Shown here: one piece after another, positions 40,038 to 49,396 of the stretch | Position numbering within the stretch: position 1 is the first letter of the stretch | Layout of the letters: the number at the start of each line of letters is the position of its first letter | Assembly: GCA_964013575.1 (NCBI GenBank) | Contig: CAXGWP010000003.1 | Location: forward strand, 1-64,000 | Reading direction: 5' to 3' | DNA length: 64,000 bases | From: BJGV01 sp964013575 | GTDB taxonomy: Bacteria > Pseudomonadota > Gammaproteobacteria > Burkholderiales > Nitrosomonadaceae | The notes under the pieces: generated by a model | Databases searched by the model: none | Seen by the model: the letters and a program-made list of their open reading frames with translations, nothing else | What the model was told of the DNA's origin: nothing | Program-made: the position numbers and the translations under genes

Positions 40038-40412
40038 TAGCTTAAAAATGAACTACTAGCTTGTCACTTCATTTAAAATCTTATATTCGTATTCTGTACG
40101 AGTTTTCATCTGATAGATAGCTATTTAGGGAATTTAGAAGGAATATGTTGTTTTTTTACAACAGTATACTTTATGTATCCCTGTCCAATAATTAAAAAAT
40201 AGCAATAAAATCAAGCAACAACATAAACACAAGGTTGTGGTTTATATGGCCCAATATACTGATAAATAAGAATTATATCTCCTGAATACCATTATACTTT
40301 TCCCAAAGCATTTTCTTATGAAATCTTACAAGCCACAGATATCATCTATTTAAATAATTAATTCTAATAACTAATAAAATTAAAGAATTTGGTATCAACA
40401 GATCCTTAATAT
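40038..40412. other. Intergenic region upstream of the sphingolipid operon
   Basis: About 375 bp between the ligase gene and the DMT transporter gene, both on the minus strand. No RNA gene or credible frame is seen. It should hold the operon promoter, and the one notable element is a short inverted repeat listed separately. Confidence 0.5.
40146..40168 (-). promoter_or_regulatory. Inverted repeat beside a possible -10 of the lipid operon
   Basis: TGTTGT and ACAACA flank six T on the plus strand (40146-40163). On the minus strand a TATACT hexamer (40168-40163) abuts the repeat, with a weak TTATTG 17 bp upstream. The repeat would overlap the transcription start, a usual operator position. The weak -35 and short arms leave this tentative. 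Confidence 0.3.
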
Positions 40413-41267
40413 TCATTGCTTACTAATGTGAGAGGTCATAGAAACTTTCATACTCAACACTCCTCCCACAATGATAAGACCCGTACCAATTAATGAAAGA
40501 AAAGATAAAACTTCACCCCAAATCAGAATACCCCAAATACATGCAAATAATACAGTACAATAAGCTAAAGCACTAACTATTAACAATTTTCCTGTTCGAT
40601 ATGCACGTGTCAAAGCAAGCTGTGCCAGTGTCGATGTAATACCAATACCCAGAAGCAGTATAAAATTAAACGGTGTTATAGCATGGAATGTGTCAAATGC
40701 CATATAAATACCAGTAACAATAGTACTAATCAATGTGAAATAAAAGACTATTCGCCAATCAGGCTCCCCAAGGTCACCAAGGAATTTAATATTCAAATAG
40801 GCAACAGCTGCTAAAAAACCAGAAGCTAAACCAATTAATCCTCCAGCCCAATGCCCCTTCTGGATAGAAGGGTCCAATAATAGAATAACGCCAAAAAATC
40901 CTACTGCAACTGCAGCTGCAAGCTGCCAGTTGAAGTGCTCTTTAAGTATTATAGTAGTAAATAAAGTTAAAAAAAGTGGCGATGTATAACTGAGAGTTAC
41001 AGCCGTAGCTAATGGTAATTTTGTAATGCAATAAAAAAACATTAATAATGAAAGGACTCCCGAGATCCCTCGCCAGAAATGGTTCCTCCAGTTTGCCGTT
41101 AGAATTGAATAACGTTTAATACCAACAATTATACAAATAATAAAGAAACCTATTATTGAGCGATAGAATACAAGCTCGGTACTAGAGAAATAAACCGATC
41201 CAAGCTTTACAAATACCCCCATAAAGCTGAAAAACAACCCAGCAACTAGCATCCAGAGAGAGCACAT
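40413..41267 (-). CDS. DMT-superfamily transporter (EamA type)
   Basis: 284-residue inner-membrane protein with ten predicted hydrophobic segments arranged as two EamA repeats of five (about 1-135 and 140-275). Signatures are the AT..LSYTSPLF.TLF segment after the fourth segment and the matching ALAYCTVLFACIWGILIWGE in the second half. Substrates of such exporters vary (amino acids, nucleosides, metabolites) and cannot be read from sequence. It lies upstream of the lipid operon on the same strand but 370 bp away, so a functional link is not shown. Confidence 0.88.
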   Translation of the reverse strand: MCSLWMLVAGLFFSFMGVFVKLGSVYFSSTELVFYRSIIGFFIICIIVGIKRYSILTANWRNHFWRGISGVLSLLMFFYCITKLPLATAVTLSYTSPLFLTLFTTIILKEHFNWQLAAAVAVGFFGVILLLDPSIQKGHWAGGLIGLASGFLAAVAYLNIKFLGDLGEPDWRIVFYFTLISTIVTGIYMAFDTFHAITPFNFILLLGIGITSTLAQLALTRAYRTGKLLIVSALAYCTVLFACIWGILIWGEVLSFLSLIGTGLIIVGGVLSMKVSMTSHISKQ

Positions 41268-41531
41268 TAATATTTCAAGAGTATTATGAGAGTCTACATT
41301 TTATCTAACAAATTTATTTTTTGAAATATATAGAATCTGTAAGCCTCTTAACAAAAGAAATTTACTCTATCAAAAAGAAAATTAATTTCTAATACACCCA
41401 CAATTAAGAATGGAACATTAAATTGCTAAAGAAAGTTTTTACTTAATTTAATTGACCTAACTAAGCAAATTGCGTTACTTTTACTACTTCTCCATGTGAA
41501 CTATTTTATACTATCAGGCAATAATATTATC

Positions 41532-41786
41532 ATGGCAAAACCTACTAAAACTGTCAAATCATCCTCACCCAAGAATTTTGAAGCAGGGTTGGCTGAATTA
41601 GAAAATATAGTAAACTCTATGGAAGAGGGAAAAATGACTTTAGAAGCATCACTCTTAGCTCACAAACGTGGCACAGAATTACTTCAATACTGCCAAAACA
41701 CACTACAAAATGCGCAGCAACAAATACGTATTCTTGAGACCAGCACACCAAAAGATTTCTCGTCAACCACTATAGATGAAAGATAA
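41532..41786 (+). CDS. xseB: Exodeoxyribonuclease VII small subunit
   Basis: 84-residue helical subunit that binds the large subunit XseA in the single-strand exonuclease VII. The core NFEAGLAELENIVNSMEEGKMTLE is diagnostic. The frame extends to 41496, but the ATG at 41532 (MAKPTK) fits the family. It overlaps ispA by 11 bp, the usual xseB-ispA-dxs arrangement. xseA is not in this window. Confidence 0.94.
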   Translation: MAKPTKTVKSSSPKNFEAGLAELENIVNSMEEGKMTLEASLLAHKRGTELLQYCQNTLQNAQQQIRILETSTPKDFSSTTIDER

Positions 41787-42669
41787 TTTTCAAGATTGGG
41801 CAAAAGCCAAACAATCAAGAATTGAAACTTCCCTTGATAACTTTCTCCCAACTATAAAAACTTCACCAAAGAGGCTACATGATGCTATGCGCTTTTCCGT
41901 AATGGGAGGAGGAAAAAGAATACGACCACTTCTTGCTTTTGCTGCAGGAGAAATTAGTAAAGCAAATGAAGAACGTGTAACAATTGCGGCTATTGCAATA
42001 GAATTAATTCATACATATTCCCTAGTACATGATGACCTCCCCTGTATGGATGACGATGTACTAAGGCGGGGAAAACCAACCTGCCATATAGAATATGATG
42101 AAGCTACTGCTTTGCTAGTTGGAGATAGTCTTCAGAGTCTTGCCTTCCAGCTGTTATCGGAAAATAACTTAGCTGATACGCCCCTAATACAGTTAAAGAT
42201 GATTAATAATTTAGCTCAAGCAGCAGGGTCATGCGGTATGGCTGGTGGCCAAGCATTTGATCTTGATAGTGTTGGAAAAGAATTAAATCTACCAGAACTT
42301 GAATTTATGCATATACATAAGACAGGAGCTTTAATTCGTTCAGCTGTTATGATCGGGGCATCTTGTGGAAAAAACATGAGTACTTTACAGTTAAAGAATC
42401 TTGATAATTTTGCTAAAAATATTGGCCTTGCTTTTCAAGTAGTCGACGATGTACTTGATACTGAAGCAACTACAGCCACTTTAGGGAAAACTGCAGGTAA
42501 AGATGCAGATAACAACAAGCCGACATATGTAAGTATTTTAGGGGTGCAAAAGGCTCGTGAACTAGCCGAGAAATTACGTCAAGATGCATATCAAGAACTT
42601 GAGATTTTTGGCGAAAGAGCAATGCGATTACGACAACTAACAGATTATATCATTCAAAGAGATTTTTAA
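41776..42669 (+). CDS. ispA: Farnesyl diphosphate synthase
   Basis: Elongates dimethylallyl diphosphate with isopentenyl diphosphate to the C15 precursor of quinones and undecaprenyl phosphate. The first aspartate-rich motif is DDLPCMDDD and the second DDVLD; GGGKRIRP binds the diphosphate. Length (297) is normal. It overlaps xseB and precedes dxs by 52 bp, so isoprenoid supply is encoded in one operon. Confidence 0.96.
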   Translation: MKDNFQDWAKAKQSRIETSLDNFLPTIKTSPKRLHDAMRFSVMGGGKRIRPLLAFAAGEISKANEERVTIAAIAIELIHTYSLVHDDLPCMDDDVLRRGKPTCHIEYDEATALLVGDSLQSLAFQLLSENNLADTPLIQLKMINNLAQAAGSCGMAGGQAFDLDSVGKELNLPELEFMHIHKTGALIRSAVMIGASCGKNMSTLQLKNLDNFAKNIGLAFQVVDDVLDTEATTATLGKTAGKDADNNKPTYVSILGVQKARELAEKLRQDAYQELEIFGERAMRLRQLTDYIIQRDF

Positions 42670-42721
42670 GACAATGCCTACCTCATTAGTAATTATGAAA
42701 TTTTTAATATTTAGGGTTTAA

Positions 42722-44569
42722 ATGTATCCTCTACTTGATACTATTAATTATCCACATGAGTTACGTGAATTAAAACGTAATGAGCTGCTACAGCTTACCA
42801 GTGAATTACGTAACTTCCTAATTGAATCAGTGTCTAAGACTGGTGGGCACTTATCCTCTAATCTAGGTACAATTGAACTAACAGTTGCCTTACATTATGT
42901 ATTCAATACGCCACATGATCGTTTAGTATGGGATGTTGGTCACCAGACATACGCCCATAAAATTCTAACAGGCAGACGTGAAGGCATGAAAAAATTACGC
43001 ATGCATGGAGGCATGGCTGGATTTCCTCGCCGCGATGAAAGCGAATATGATACCTTTGGAACAGCTCATTCAAGTACTTCAATCAGTGCCGCCTTGGGCA
43101 TGGCAGTTGCATCTGAGCTAGAAGATAAAAATAGGAATGTAATAGCTATAATTGGTGATGGTGCTATGAGTGGAGGTCTGGCATTTGAAGCATTAAATAA
43201 TGCCGGTGCAATGAACACAAATATTCTAGTTATTTTAAATGACAATGACATGTCAATCTCCCCTCCAGTAGGAGCACTTAATAATTATCTTACTAGCCTT
43301 TTAAGTGGAAAAGCTTATGCTACAGCTCGACAAGCTGGAGAAAAAGTACTTAAGGTTGTTCCATCTGTCCTTGAGCTAGCTAATCGCACTCAAGTACATG
43401 TAAAAGGAATGCTTTCACCAAGTACTTTATTTGAGCAATTTGGTTTCAATTATATTGGCCCTGTTGATGGCCATGATCTTGACAAATTAATCACAACACT
43501 AAATGGTATTAAAAACCTAAATGGACCACAATTTTTACATATAATTACACGCAAAGGACAAGGTTATAAGGTAGCAGAAGAAGACCCTATTCTTTATCAT
43601 GGTGTAGGTAAATTCGATTCAAATATGGGTATTATTCCTAAGAAAACACCAAATAAACCTACCTATACCCAGATATTTGGCAGCTGGCTATGTGATATGG
43701 CTGCTCTTGATCATCGTTTAATTGGAATTACACCTGCTATGCGTGAAGGATCAGGCCTAGTACAGTTCTCTCAAGAATATTCTGATCGCTATTTTGATGT
43801 AGGTATTGCAGAACAACATGCTGTTACCTTTGCTGCAGGATTAGCATGTGATGGAATGAAACCAGTAGTAGCAATTTATTCTACTTTTTTACAACGAGCT
43901 TACGATCAATTGATACATGATGTGGCTATCCAGAATCTACCAATAGTATTTGCAATTGATAGAGCTGGCTTGGTAGGGGCAGATGGCCCAACACATGCTG
44001 GAAGCTTTGATTTAACTTATTTACGCTGTATACCAAATATGACAGTAATGACACCGTCTGATGAAAATGAATGCCGGCAAATGCTATATACGGCTTTCCA
44101 AATGGATACCCCATCAGCAGTACGTTATCCACGTGGGTCAGGTATTGGTGTTATACCTATAAAAGAAATGAAGGCATTGCAAATTGGGCTTGGTGAAACT
44201 CGTAGAAAAGGGAAAAAGGTTGCTATATTGGCATTTGGAAGCATGCTAAAGTCTTCTTTAGAGGCTGCTGAAGAACTAAATGCTACCGTTGCTAATATGA
44301 GATTTGTAAAACCACTAGACGAAAGCCTAGTATTGTCATTAGCTAAAGACCATGACCTTCTTGTAACTATAGAAGAAAATACTATCATGGGAGGAGCAGG
44401 TAGTGCAGTACTTGAATGTCTTGAGAGTAAAGGTATTACTACATCAGTATTACAACTAGGGCTACCAGATACTTTTATTGACCAAGGCGACCCTATTCAA
44501 ATGCTAGCAGACTGCGGGCGAGATAAAACTGGAATTATTAAAGCAATAAAAGAAAGGCTATCTAATTAA
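42722..44569 (+). CDS. dxs: 1-deoxy-D-xylulose-5-phosphate synthase
   Basis: Thiamine-diphosphate enzyme joining pyruvate and glyceraldehyde-3-phosphate at the start of the MEP pathway; its product also feeds thiamine and pyridoxal-phosphate synthesis. The TPP motif GDGAMSGG...NDNDMSI, the HSSTSISAALG loop and the transketolase-type GIAEQHAVTFAAGLA segment are intact. Length (615) is normal. It follows ispA on the same strand. Confidence 0.98.
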   Translation: MYPLLDTINYPHELRELKRNELLQLTSELRNFLIESVSKTGGHLSSNLGTIELTVALHYVFNTPHDRLVWDVGHQTYAHKILTGRREGMKKLRMHGGMAGFPRRDESEYDTFGTAHSSTSISAALGMAVASELEDKNRNVIAIIGDGAMSGGLAFEALNNAGAMNTNILVILNDNDMSISPPVGALNNYLTSLLSGKAYATARQAGEKVLKVVPSVLELANRTQVHVKGMLSPSTLFEQFGFNYIGPVDGHDLDKLITTLNGIKNLNGPQFLHIITRKGQGYKVAEEDPILYHGVGKFDSNMGIIPKKTPNKPTYTQIFGSWLCDMAALDHRLIGITPAMREGSGLVQFSQEYSDRYFDVGIAEQHAVTFAAGLACDGMKPVVAIYSTFLQRAYDQLIHDVAIQNLPIVFAIDRAGLVGADGPTHAGSFDLTYLRCIPNMTVMTPSDENECRQMLYTAFQMDTPSAVRYPRGSGIGVIPIKEMKALQIGLGETRRKGKKVAILAFGSMLKSSLEAAEELNATVANMRFVKPLDESLVLSLAKDHDLLVTIEENTIMGGAGSAVLECLESKGITTSVLQLGLPDTFIDQGDPIQMLADCGRDKTGIIKAIKERLSN

Positions 44570-44632
44570 CAAATTTTTATACAAATTATATGTCCCCTCT
44601 CATATAGTTCTACCTTAATAGAGATAGACAAC

Positions 44633-45436
44633 ATGAATAAAAAAGCTGATTCCTTAATAGCTGATGTACAAAGCACACCTGACACTAGACAAATAGCAAT
44701 AGACAGGGTGGGAATAAAAGCTATTCGTCACCCAATAAAAGTTACGGATAAGACAGGCGGCGTTCAACATACTATTGCAATGTTTAATATGTATGTAAAT
44801 TTACCTCATAACTTTAAGGGAACCCATATGTCTCGCTTTGTTGAAATACTAAATAATCATGATCATGAAATATCTGTTGAATCATTTGAGAAGATATTAC
44901 GTACTATGGTAGAAAGATTAGAAACACATTCAGGGCATATTGAAATGACATTTCCTTATTTTATTAATAAATCTGCCCCAGTTTCAAAGGTTAAAAGCTT
45001 ATTAGATTATGATGTTACTTTTATTGGAGAGATGAAAAAGAAATGTTACGAATTCACCATGAAAGTAATAGTACCTATAGCTAGTTTATGCCCTTGCTCT
45101 AAAAAGATTTCTGATTATGGCGCACATAACCAGCGATCTCATATGTCTATCTCTGTACGTACTAATAGCTTTATTTGGATAGAAGATATTATAAAAATTG
45201 CTGAAGAAAAAGCATCATGCGAACTTTATGGATTGCTTAAAAGACCTGATGAAAAATATGTAACAGAAAAAGCTTACAACAACCCAAAATTTGTTGAAGA
45301 TTTAGTACGTGATGTAGCTATAGAATTAAATAAAGACCCACGAATTGATGCTTACACAGTTGAATCAGAGAATTTTGAATCTATACATAACCATTCTGCC
45401 TACGCACTCATTGAGCAAAATAAATTAGTGAACTAA
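44633..45436 (+). CDS. folE2: GTP cyclohydrolase FolE2 (type IB)
   Basis: Converts GTP to dihydroneopterin triphosphate at the start of folate synthesis, using a metal-flexible active site instead of the zinc-dependent FolE. The active-site stretch PCSKKISDYGAHNQRSHMS carries the metal cysteine and histidines. Length (267) is normal. It follows dxs by 63 bp, as in several betaproteobacteria, and works in the same pathway as folP. Confidence 0.95.
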   Translation: MNKKADSLIADVQSTPDTRQIAIDRVGIKAIRHPIKVTDKTGGVQHTIAMFNMYVNLPHNFKGTHMSRFVEILNNHDHEISVESFEKILRTMVERLETHSGHIEMTFPYFINKSAPVSKVKSLLDYDVTFIGEMKKKCYEFTMKVIVPIASLCPCSKKISDYGAHNQRSHMSISVRTNSFIWIEDIIKIAEEKASCELYGLLKRPDEKYVTEKAYNNPKFVEDLVRDVAIELNKDPRIDAYTVESENFESIHNHSAYALIEQNKLVN

Positions 45437-45472
45437 TTTGCTTCCTACAACTTGCCATATCAACATATATGA

Positions 45473-46171
45473 TTACCAGCCCAAGAAAAGCATCCCGGCT
45501 CCACATATAGATATAACTAAACCTCCAATTGCATGAATATATTTTTCTAATTTTTCTGTATCATAAAACGAATACCCATATAAACCTAATAAAACCATCA
45601 CTAACATTGTTAAAACTGTACATATTGCAAAAACACTAATTAAAACTATAATTTCTAAATAGGATCTCTGCATACCAGAATAGAATAAAAATGGAAGTAA
45701 AGGTTCAGTTGGCCCCATCACAAATATTACGAATAGAACTAATGGTGTTACTTTTACTCGTTCTTTTGGCTCAGCCATATCACTATGATTGTGCTCATAA
45801 ACATATACATCTTCATCCATAACATCAAAATGTTTATGCGGATTACTCTTTCCTGCTTTCCATAATCCATAAAAGAAATAAGCTACTCCAAACCCAAACA
45901 AGGACCATGCAGCAATATCTCCTCTATACCCTTCAAATGTATCCAAATTTGAGAGCTGCCATCCTAGGAAGACCCCAACCATACCAATAGCTACTGAGCT
46001 TAATATATGCCCAAAACCACAAACAACTGTAATAGTAATTGTTTTTATAATTGACCATTTCTGTGAGCGTGATAATACAATAAATGGCAAGTAATGATCG
46101 GGCCCAGTTGCCGTGTGCAAGCAGCTAATTGTGACAGCAGATAAGATAAGTGTTATTAATTCAGATGTCAT
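45473..46171 (-). CDS. UreH-type membrane protein (predicted nickel permease)
   Basis: 232-residue inner-membrane protein with about six hydrophobic segments. An HTATGPDH motif in the first (H19, D25, H26) and a GFGHILSS motif in the second recall the metal-binding histidines of NicO/UreH permeases. A histidine-containing loop (about 112-130) and a VLFVIFVMGPTEPLLPFLF segment follow. Proteins of this type are encoded in urease operons of some bacteria, where they probably supply nickel. It is isolated here, convergent with folE2. With ureD at 32048-32911 it points to a scattered urease system. Substrate is inferred. Confidence 0.8.
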   Translation of the reverse strand: MTSELITLILSAVTISCLHTATGPDHYLPFIVLSRSQKWSIIKTITITVVCGFGHILSSVAIGMVGVFLGWQLSNLDTFEGYRGDIAAWSLFGFGVAYFFYGLWKAGKSNPHKHFDVMDEDVYVYEHNHSDMAEPKERVKVTPLVLFVIFVMGPTEPLLPFLFYSGMQRSYLEIIVLISVFAICTVLTMLVMVLLGLYGYSFYDTEKLEKYIHAIGGLVISICGAGMLFLGW

Positions 46172-46511
46172 AAAAACATTTAATACCTTATTTTTATTAT
46201 TTAAATAATAGGTTTGAGTTGTATGCTCGAACTAAATTAGCTACCAAACCAAACATATACTCCCATGTCATATCAGCATAAAAGATTCATCTGACTGAAA
46301 TTAGTCGATTTCATATTCAAATACATAAAATCTTTTATTCTATAATGGACTACATACAGAGTTAAATAACTCTATTTATAAAAGTTATCAACAACCCTAA
46401 AGTTAAAATTTGTTATTAATTTTAGAGTTATAATTAATATTTACCCATACAATAATTATTTTTTTATTATTGATCTAAACTTCCCCTATTATCTCATCTA
46501 TAACAAAAGAT
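46172..46511. other. Intergenic region between divergent ureH-like gene and RNB gene
   Basis: About 340 bp of AT-rich DNA that should hold two divergent promoters. It contains a short palindrome (46358-46373, listed separately) and a TATAAT at 46341 without a good -35. No RNA gene or credible frame was found. Confidence 0.5.
46358..46373. repeat. Short palindrome, possible operator
   Basis: AGAGTTA and TAACTCT form a perfect 7-bp inverted repeat around AA, roughly midway between the divergent UreH-like and RNB genes. Its size suits a dimeric repressor. It does not match the nickel-repressor NikR consensus as I recall it, so no regulator is assigned. Confidence 0.35.
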
Positions 46512-48371
46512 ATGAATGTATTTTATGAAGAGAAACGCGCCTTAAAGGTAGGTATAATTCTTTCCAGTAATGTATCCTCACTACAAATAGAAACCCAATA
46601 TGGCAAACGATCAAAAATTAAAGCTTCTGCAGTTCTTCTTAAATTTGATAAGCCATCTATATCAGAATTTATAGATTGTGCAAAAAAATTAGCAGATGAC
46701 ATAGATATAAATTTTCTTTGGAATTGCTGTAATTGCGATATAGAATTTAATAGTAACTCATTAGCTTCTGAGTATTTTGGCCACCCACCTAATCCGATAG
46801 AATCAGCTGCAGTCTTAATGAAACTTCATAGTTCACCAATATATTTTTACAAAAAAGGTAAAGGTCACTATAAATCTGCCCCACCTCATGCACTAAAATC
46901 TGCTCTTATAAGCTATAAGAAGAGGAAAGAACAAGCAGAGAAATTATCAATCTATGTTCGAAGTTTAAAAAATTTTATTATACCAGAAGAGCTTAAACCA
47001 CTATTACCAGAACTCATTTATAAACCAAAAAAGAATACAATTGAATGGAAAGCACTAAATGTAGCTTGTACTGAAACAAAGTTAAGTTTGGCGCACCTAT
47101 TAGATAAATGTGGCGCGATCCCATCTCCACACAATTACCACCTAGAGCAATTCCAAATACAACAGTTCCCAATTGATATAAAGCTTAATATACCTAATGA
47201 TAAAGAAAATAAACCAGATAATATAAACTCTCTTCCCATAGCCGATGTAGTTGCTTTTAGTATTGATGATGAAAACACCACTGAAATTGATGATGCTTTT
47301 TCTGTAACACTTCTACCCCTAGGAAGCTTTCGTATAGGTATACATATTGCTGCTCCTTCTTTAGGAATCATTAAAGACTCACCTCTTGACAAGATGGCGG
47401 CACACCGACTTTCTACAGTTTATTCACCAGGCAATAAAATTACTATGCTGCCAGAGACCGTAATAAACCAATATACCCTTAAAGAAGGTCAAATATGTCC
47501 AACTATATCAATGTATATAGAAGTAGCAGATGATTTAACAGTAATTTCTGTAAATAGTTATATTGAAAGAATAAAAATTAAAGCTAACTTACGGTATGAA
47601 GAAGTAGAATTAGATTTTAATGAAGAAAAAATAGCTAGAAATAAAATTAACTGCATCTTTGGTCATGAATTAAAATTACTGTGGAACTTTGCTTGTAAAA
47701 TGCAAGATTCTAGAAGAAAGGCAAATGATGAAAATAATGAAAAAATTGACCATATATTTAGCATAAAAAATGGGAATATTATTATTAAAGAAAGACGGCG
47801 TGACTCTCCTATTAATAAATTAGTTTCCGAATTAATGATTTTTGTAAACACTGAATGGGGGAAGCAACTAGCTAACTGTAGAGTTACAGGGATATATCGC
47901 AACCAAAATGGTGGAAAAGTAAAAATGAATATGTCGCCAGCAATTCACCAGGGATTAGGTGTCTCACAATATGCCTGGTGCAGCTCACCTATACGCCGCT
48001 ATATTGATCTTATTAATCAAAGACAATTAATATCTATTCTACAGGAAAATACGCCACCTCACCCAAAAGGGTGTAATAATTTAAAAGAAATTATTACAAA
48101 CTTTGAAAAGACATATGAAGCGTATAATAAATTCCAACGAAAAATGGAAAAATATTGGTGTTTGTGCTGGTTGTTACAGAAAAAAATAAAAATCACTAAA
48201 GCAATTGTAGTCAGAGAAAACTATGTAAAATTTAACCACCTGCCACTTATAGTTCGTGCACCTTCTTTACCAGAAGTATTTCCAGAAGTATATGTTGAGC
48301 TGGAAATTCTACATATTGATTTGCTAGAATTAACCATAAATACAAAATTTATTAGAAAATTAGAAGCCTAA
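46512..48371 (+). CDS. RNase II/RNB-family exoribonuclease
   Basis: 619-residue 3'-5' exoribonuclease of the RNB family. The catalytic cluster SIDDENTTEIDDAFS (about 250-264) supplies D252, D260 and D261; the position of E. coli D207 is Glu258, a change I believe is normal in this subgroup. The SSPIRRYIDLINQRQL segment carries the phosphate-binding arginine. The N-terminus is unlike typical RNase II/R cold-shock domains and the C-terminal S1 part is short. It starts the RNB-tonB-aroE-mtgA-mgtE run, a betaproteobacterial arrangement. Confidence 0.9.
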   Translation: MNVFYEEKRALKVGIILSSNVSSLQIETQYGKRSKIKASAVLLKFDKPSISEFIDCAKKLADDIDINFLWNCCNCDIEFNSNSLASEYFGHPPNPIESAAVLMKLHSSPIYFYKKGKGHYKSAPPHALKSALISYKKRKEQAEKLSIYVRSLKNFIIPEELKPLLPELIYKPKKNTIEWKALNVACTETKLSLAHLLDKCGAIPSPHNYHLEQFQIQQFPIDIKLNIPNDKENKPDNINSLPIADVVAFSIDDENTTEIDDAFSVTLLPLGSFRIGIHIAAPSLGIIKDSPLDKMAAHRLSTVYSPGNKITMLPETVINQYTLKEGQICPTISMYIEVADDLTVISVNSYIERIKIKANLRYEEVELDFNEEKIARNKINCIFGHELKLLWNFACKMQDSRRKANDENNEKIDHIFSIKNGNIIIKERRRDSPINKLVSELMIFVNTEWGKQLANCRVTGIYRNQNGGKVKMNMSPAIHQGLGVSQYAWCSSPIRRYIDLINQRQLISILQENTPPHPKGCNNLKEIITNFEKTYEAYNKFQRKMEKYWCLCWLLQKKIKITKAIVVRENYVKFNHLPLIVRAPSLPEVFPEVYVELEILHIDLLELTINTKFIRKLEA

Positions 48372-48482
48372 AATATAGCCTAACAATATGATTAATATGC
48401 CATGGTTACTTACAATAAATGAATTAGTAAATTCCCAGCTTAAATTCTATATACTTCTAACACATTGACTTCTACAGAAAAT

Positions 48483-49382
48483 ATGCCTGAATTTATACTA
48501 GCCTTATTACGAGGTTGGTTACTTGACCCATCATCACGTCTAAATCTATCTATACTTATATCCCTCATAATACATATATTTATAGTATTTGGTATCACCT
48601 TTAAACTTTCTGAAACATTAAATAATAAAAAGGCCATGCCATTAGAAGTAGTACTAGTAAACAAGAAATCTAAATCAGAGCCTATTAAAGCAATGTCTAT
48701 GGCACAAGCAAATCTAGATGGAGGGGGAAATACTGATAAAAATAAGCGCGCCAAGACTCCTTTTCCTAAGCTTCCTATAAATAAACAATCAAATGACTTA
48801 CTAAGAGCTAAACAAAGAACAAAACAGCTAGAACTAGAAACAAAAAAATTAATGGCAGCTGTTAATAGAAAGAAGAAAATTCTTCAACCTAATTTAAATA
48901 AAGAAAAATCAAAAAATAAAATAAAAAATCTAAGTGCAGCTGATTTACTTCAAAGTAGCCGTGAAATTATCCGACTAGAAGCACAGATAGCAAAAGATTA
49001 CGAAGCATATCAGAAACGGCCAAAACGTAAATATATTGGAGCACGCACAAAAGAATACCGCTTTGCACGTTATGTAGAAGACTGGCGCACTAAAGTAGAG
49101 CGTATTGGGAATTTAAATTACCCTGAAGCAGCTAAAAAAGATAGGCTCTATGGGACTCTAATACTAACAGTTGGCATTATGGCAAATGGTACAATTGAAT
49201 CAATTGAAATTAATCGATCATCAGGAAATAGAGTCTTAGATCAAGCTGCTATAAATATAGTGAAACTTGCAGGACAAAGTGGATTTTCTCCCTTTCCTCC
49301 TGATATAAGTATAGATACTGACATCCTTCATATCACACGTACATGGATGTTTACACGTTCAGATGCACTAGCGAGCAAATAA
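48483..49382 (+). CDS. TonB-family energy transducer
   Basis: 299-residue protein with one N-terminal membrane segment (about 19-39), a charged lysine/glutamine-rich helical middle and a C-terminal TonB domain (YPEAA to ITRTWMF, about 215-290). It presumably spans the periplasm and energises an outer-membrane receptor. No exbB, exbD or receptor gene is in the window. The frame opens with TTG at 48465, but the ATG at 48483 gives the better start; neither has a strong ribosome site. It precedes aroE by 14 bp, as in relatives. Confidence 0.87.
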   Translation: MPEFILALLRGWLLDPSSRLNLSILISLIIHIFIVFGITFKLSETLNNKKAMPLEVVLVNKKSKSEPIKAMSMAQANLDGGGNTDKNKRAKTPFPKLPINKQSNDLLRAKQRTKQLELETKKLMAAVNRKKKILQPNLNKEKSKNKIKNLSAADLLQSSREIIRLEAQIAKDYEAYQKRPKRKYIGARTKEYRFARYVEDWRTKVERIGNLNYPEAAKKDRLYGTLILTVGIMANGTIESIEINRSSGNRVLDQAAINIVKLAGQSGFSPFPPDISIDTDILHITRTWMFTRSDALASK

Positions 49383-49396
49383 ATTGGAATAAAATT

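Noticed and set aside
46385..46393. DnaA-box-like TTATCAACA suggesting a replication origin
   Set aside because: A single imperfect copy, no cluster and no dnaA, dnaN or gidA nearby.
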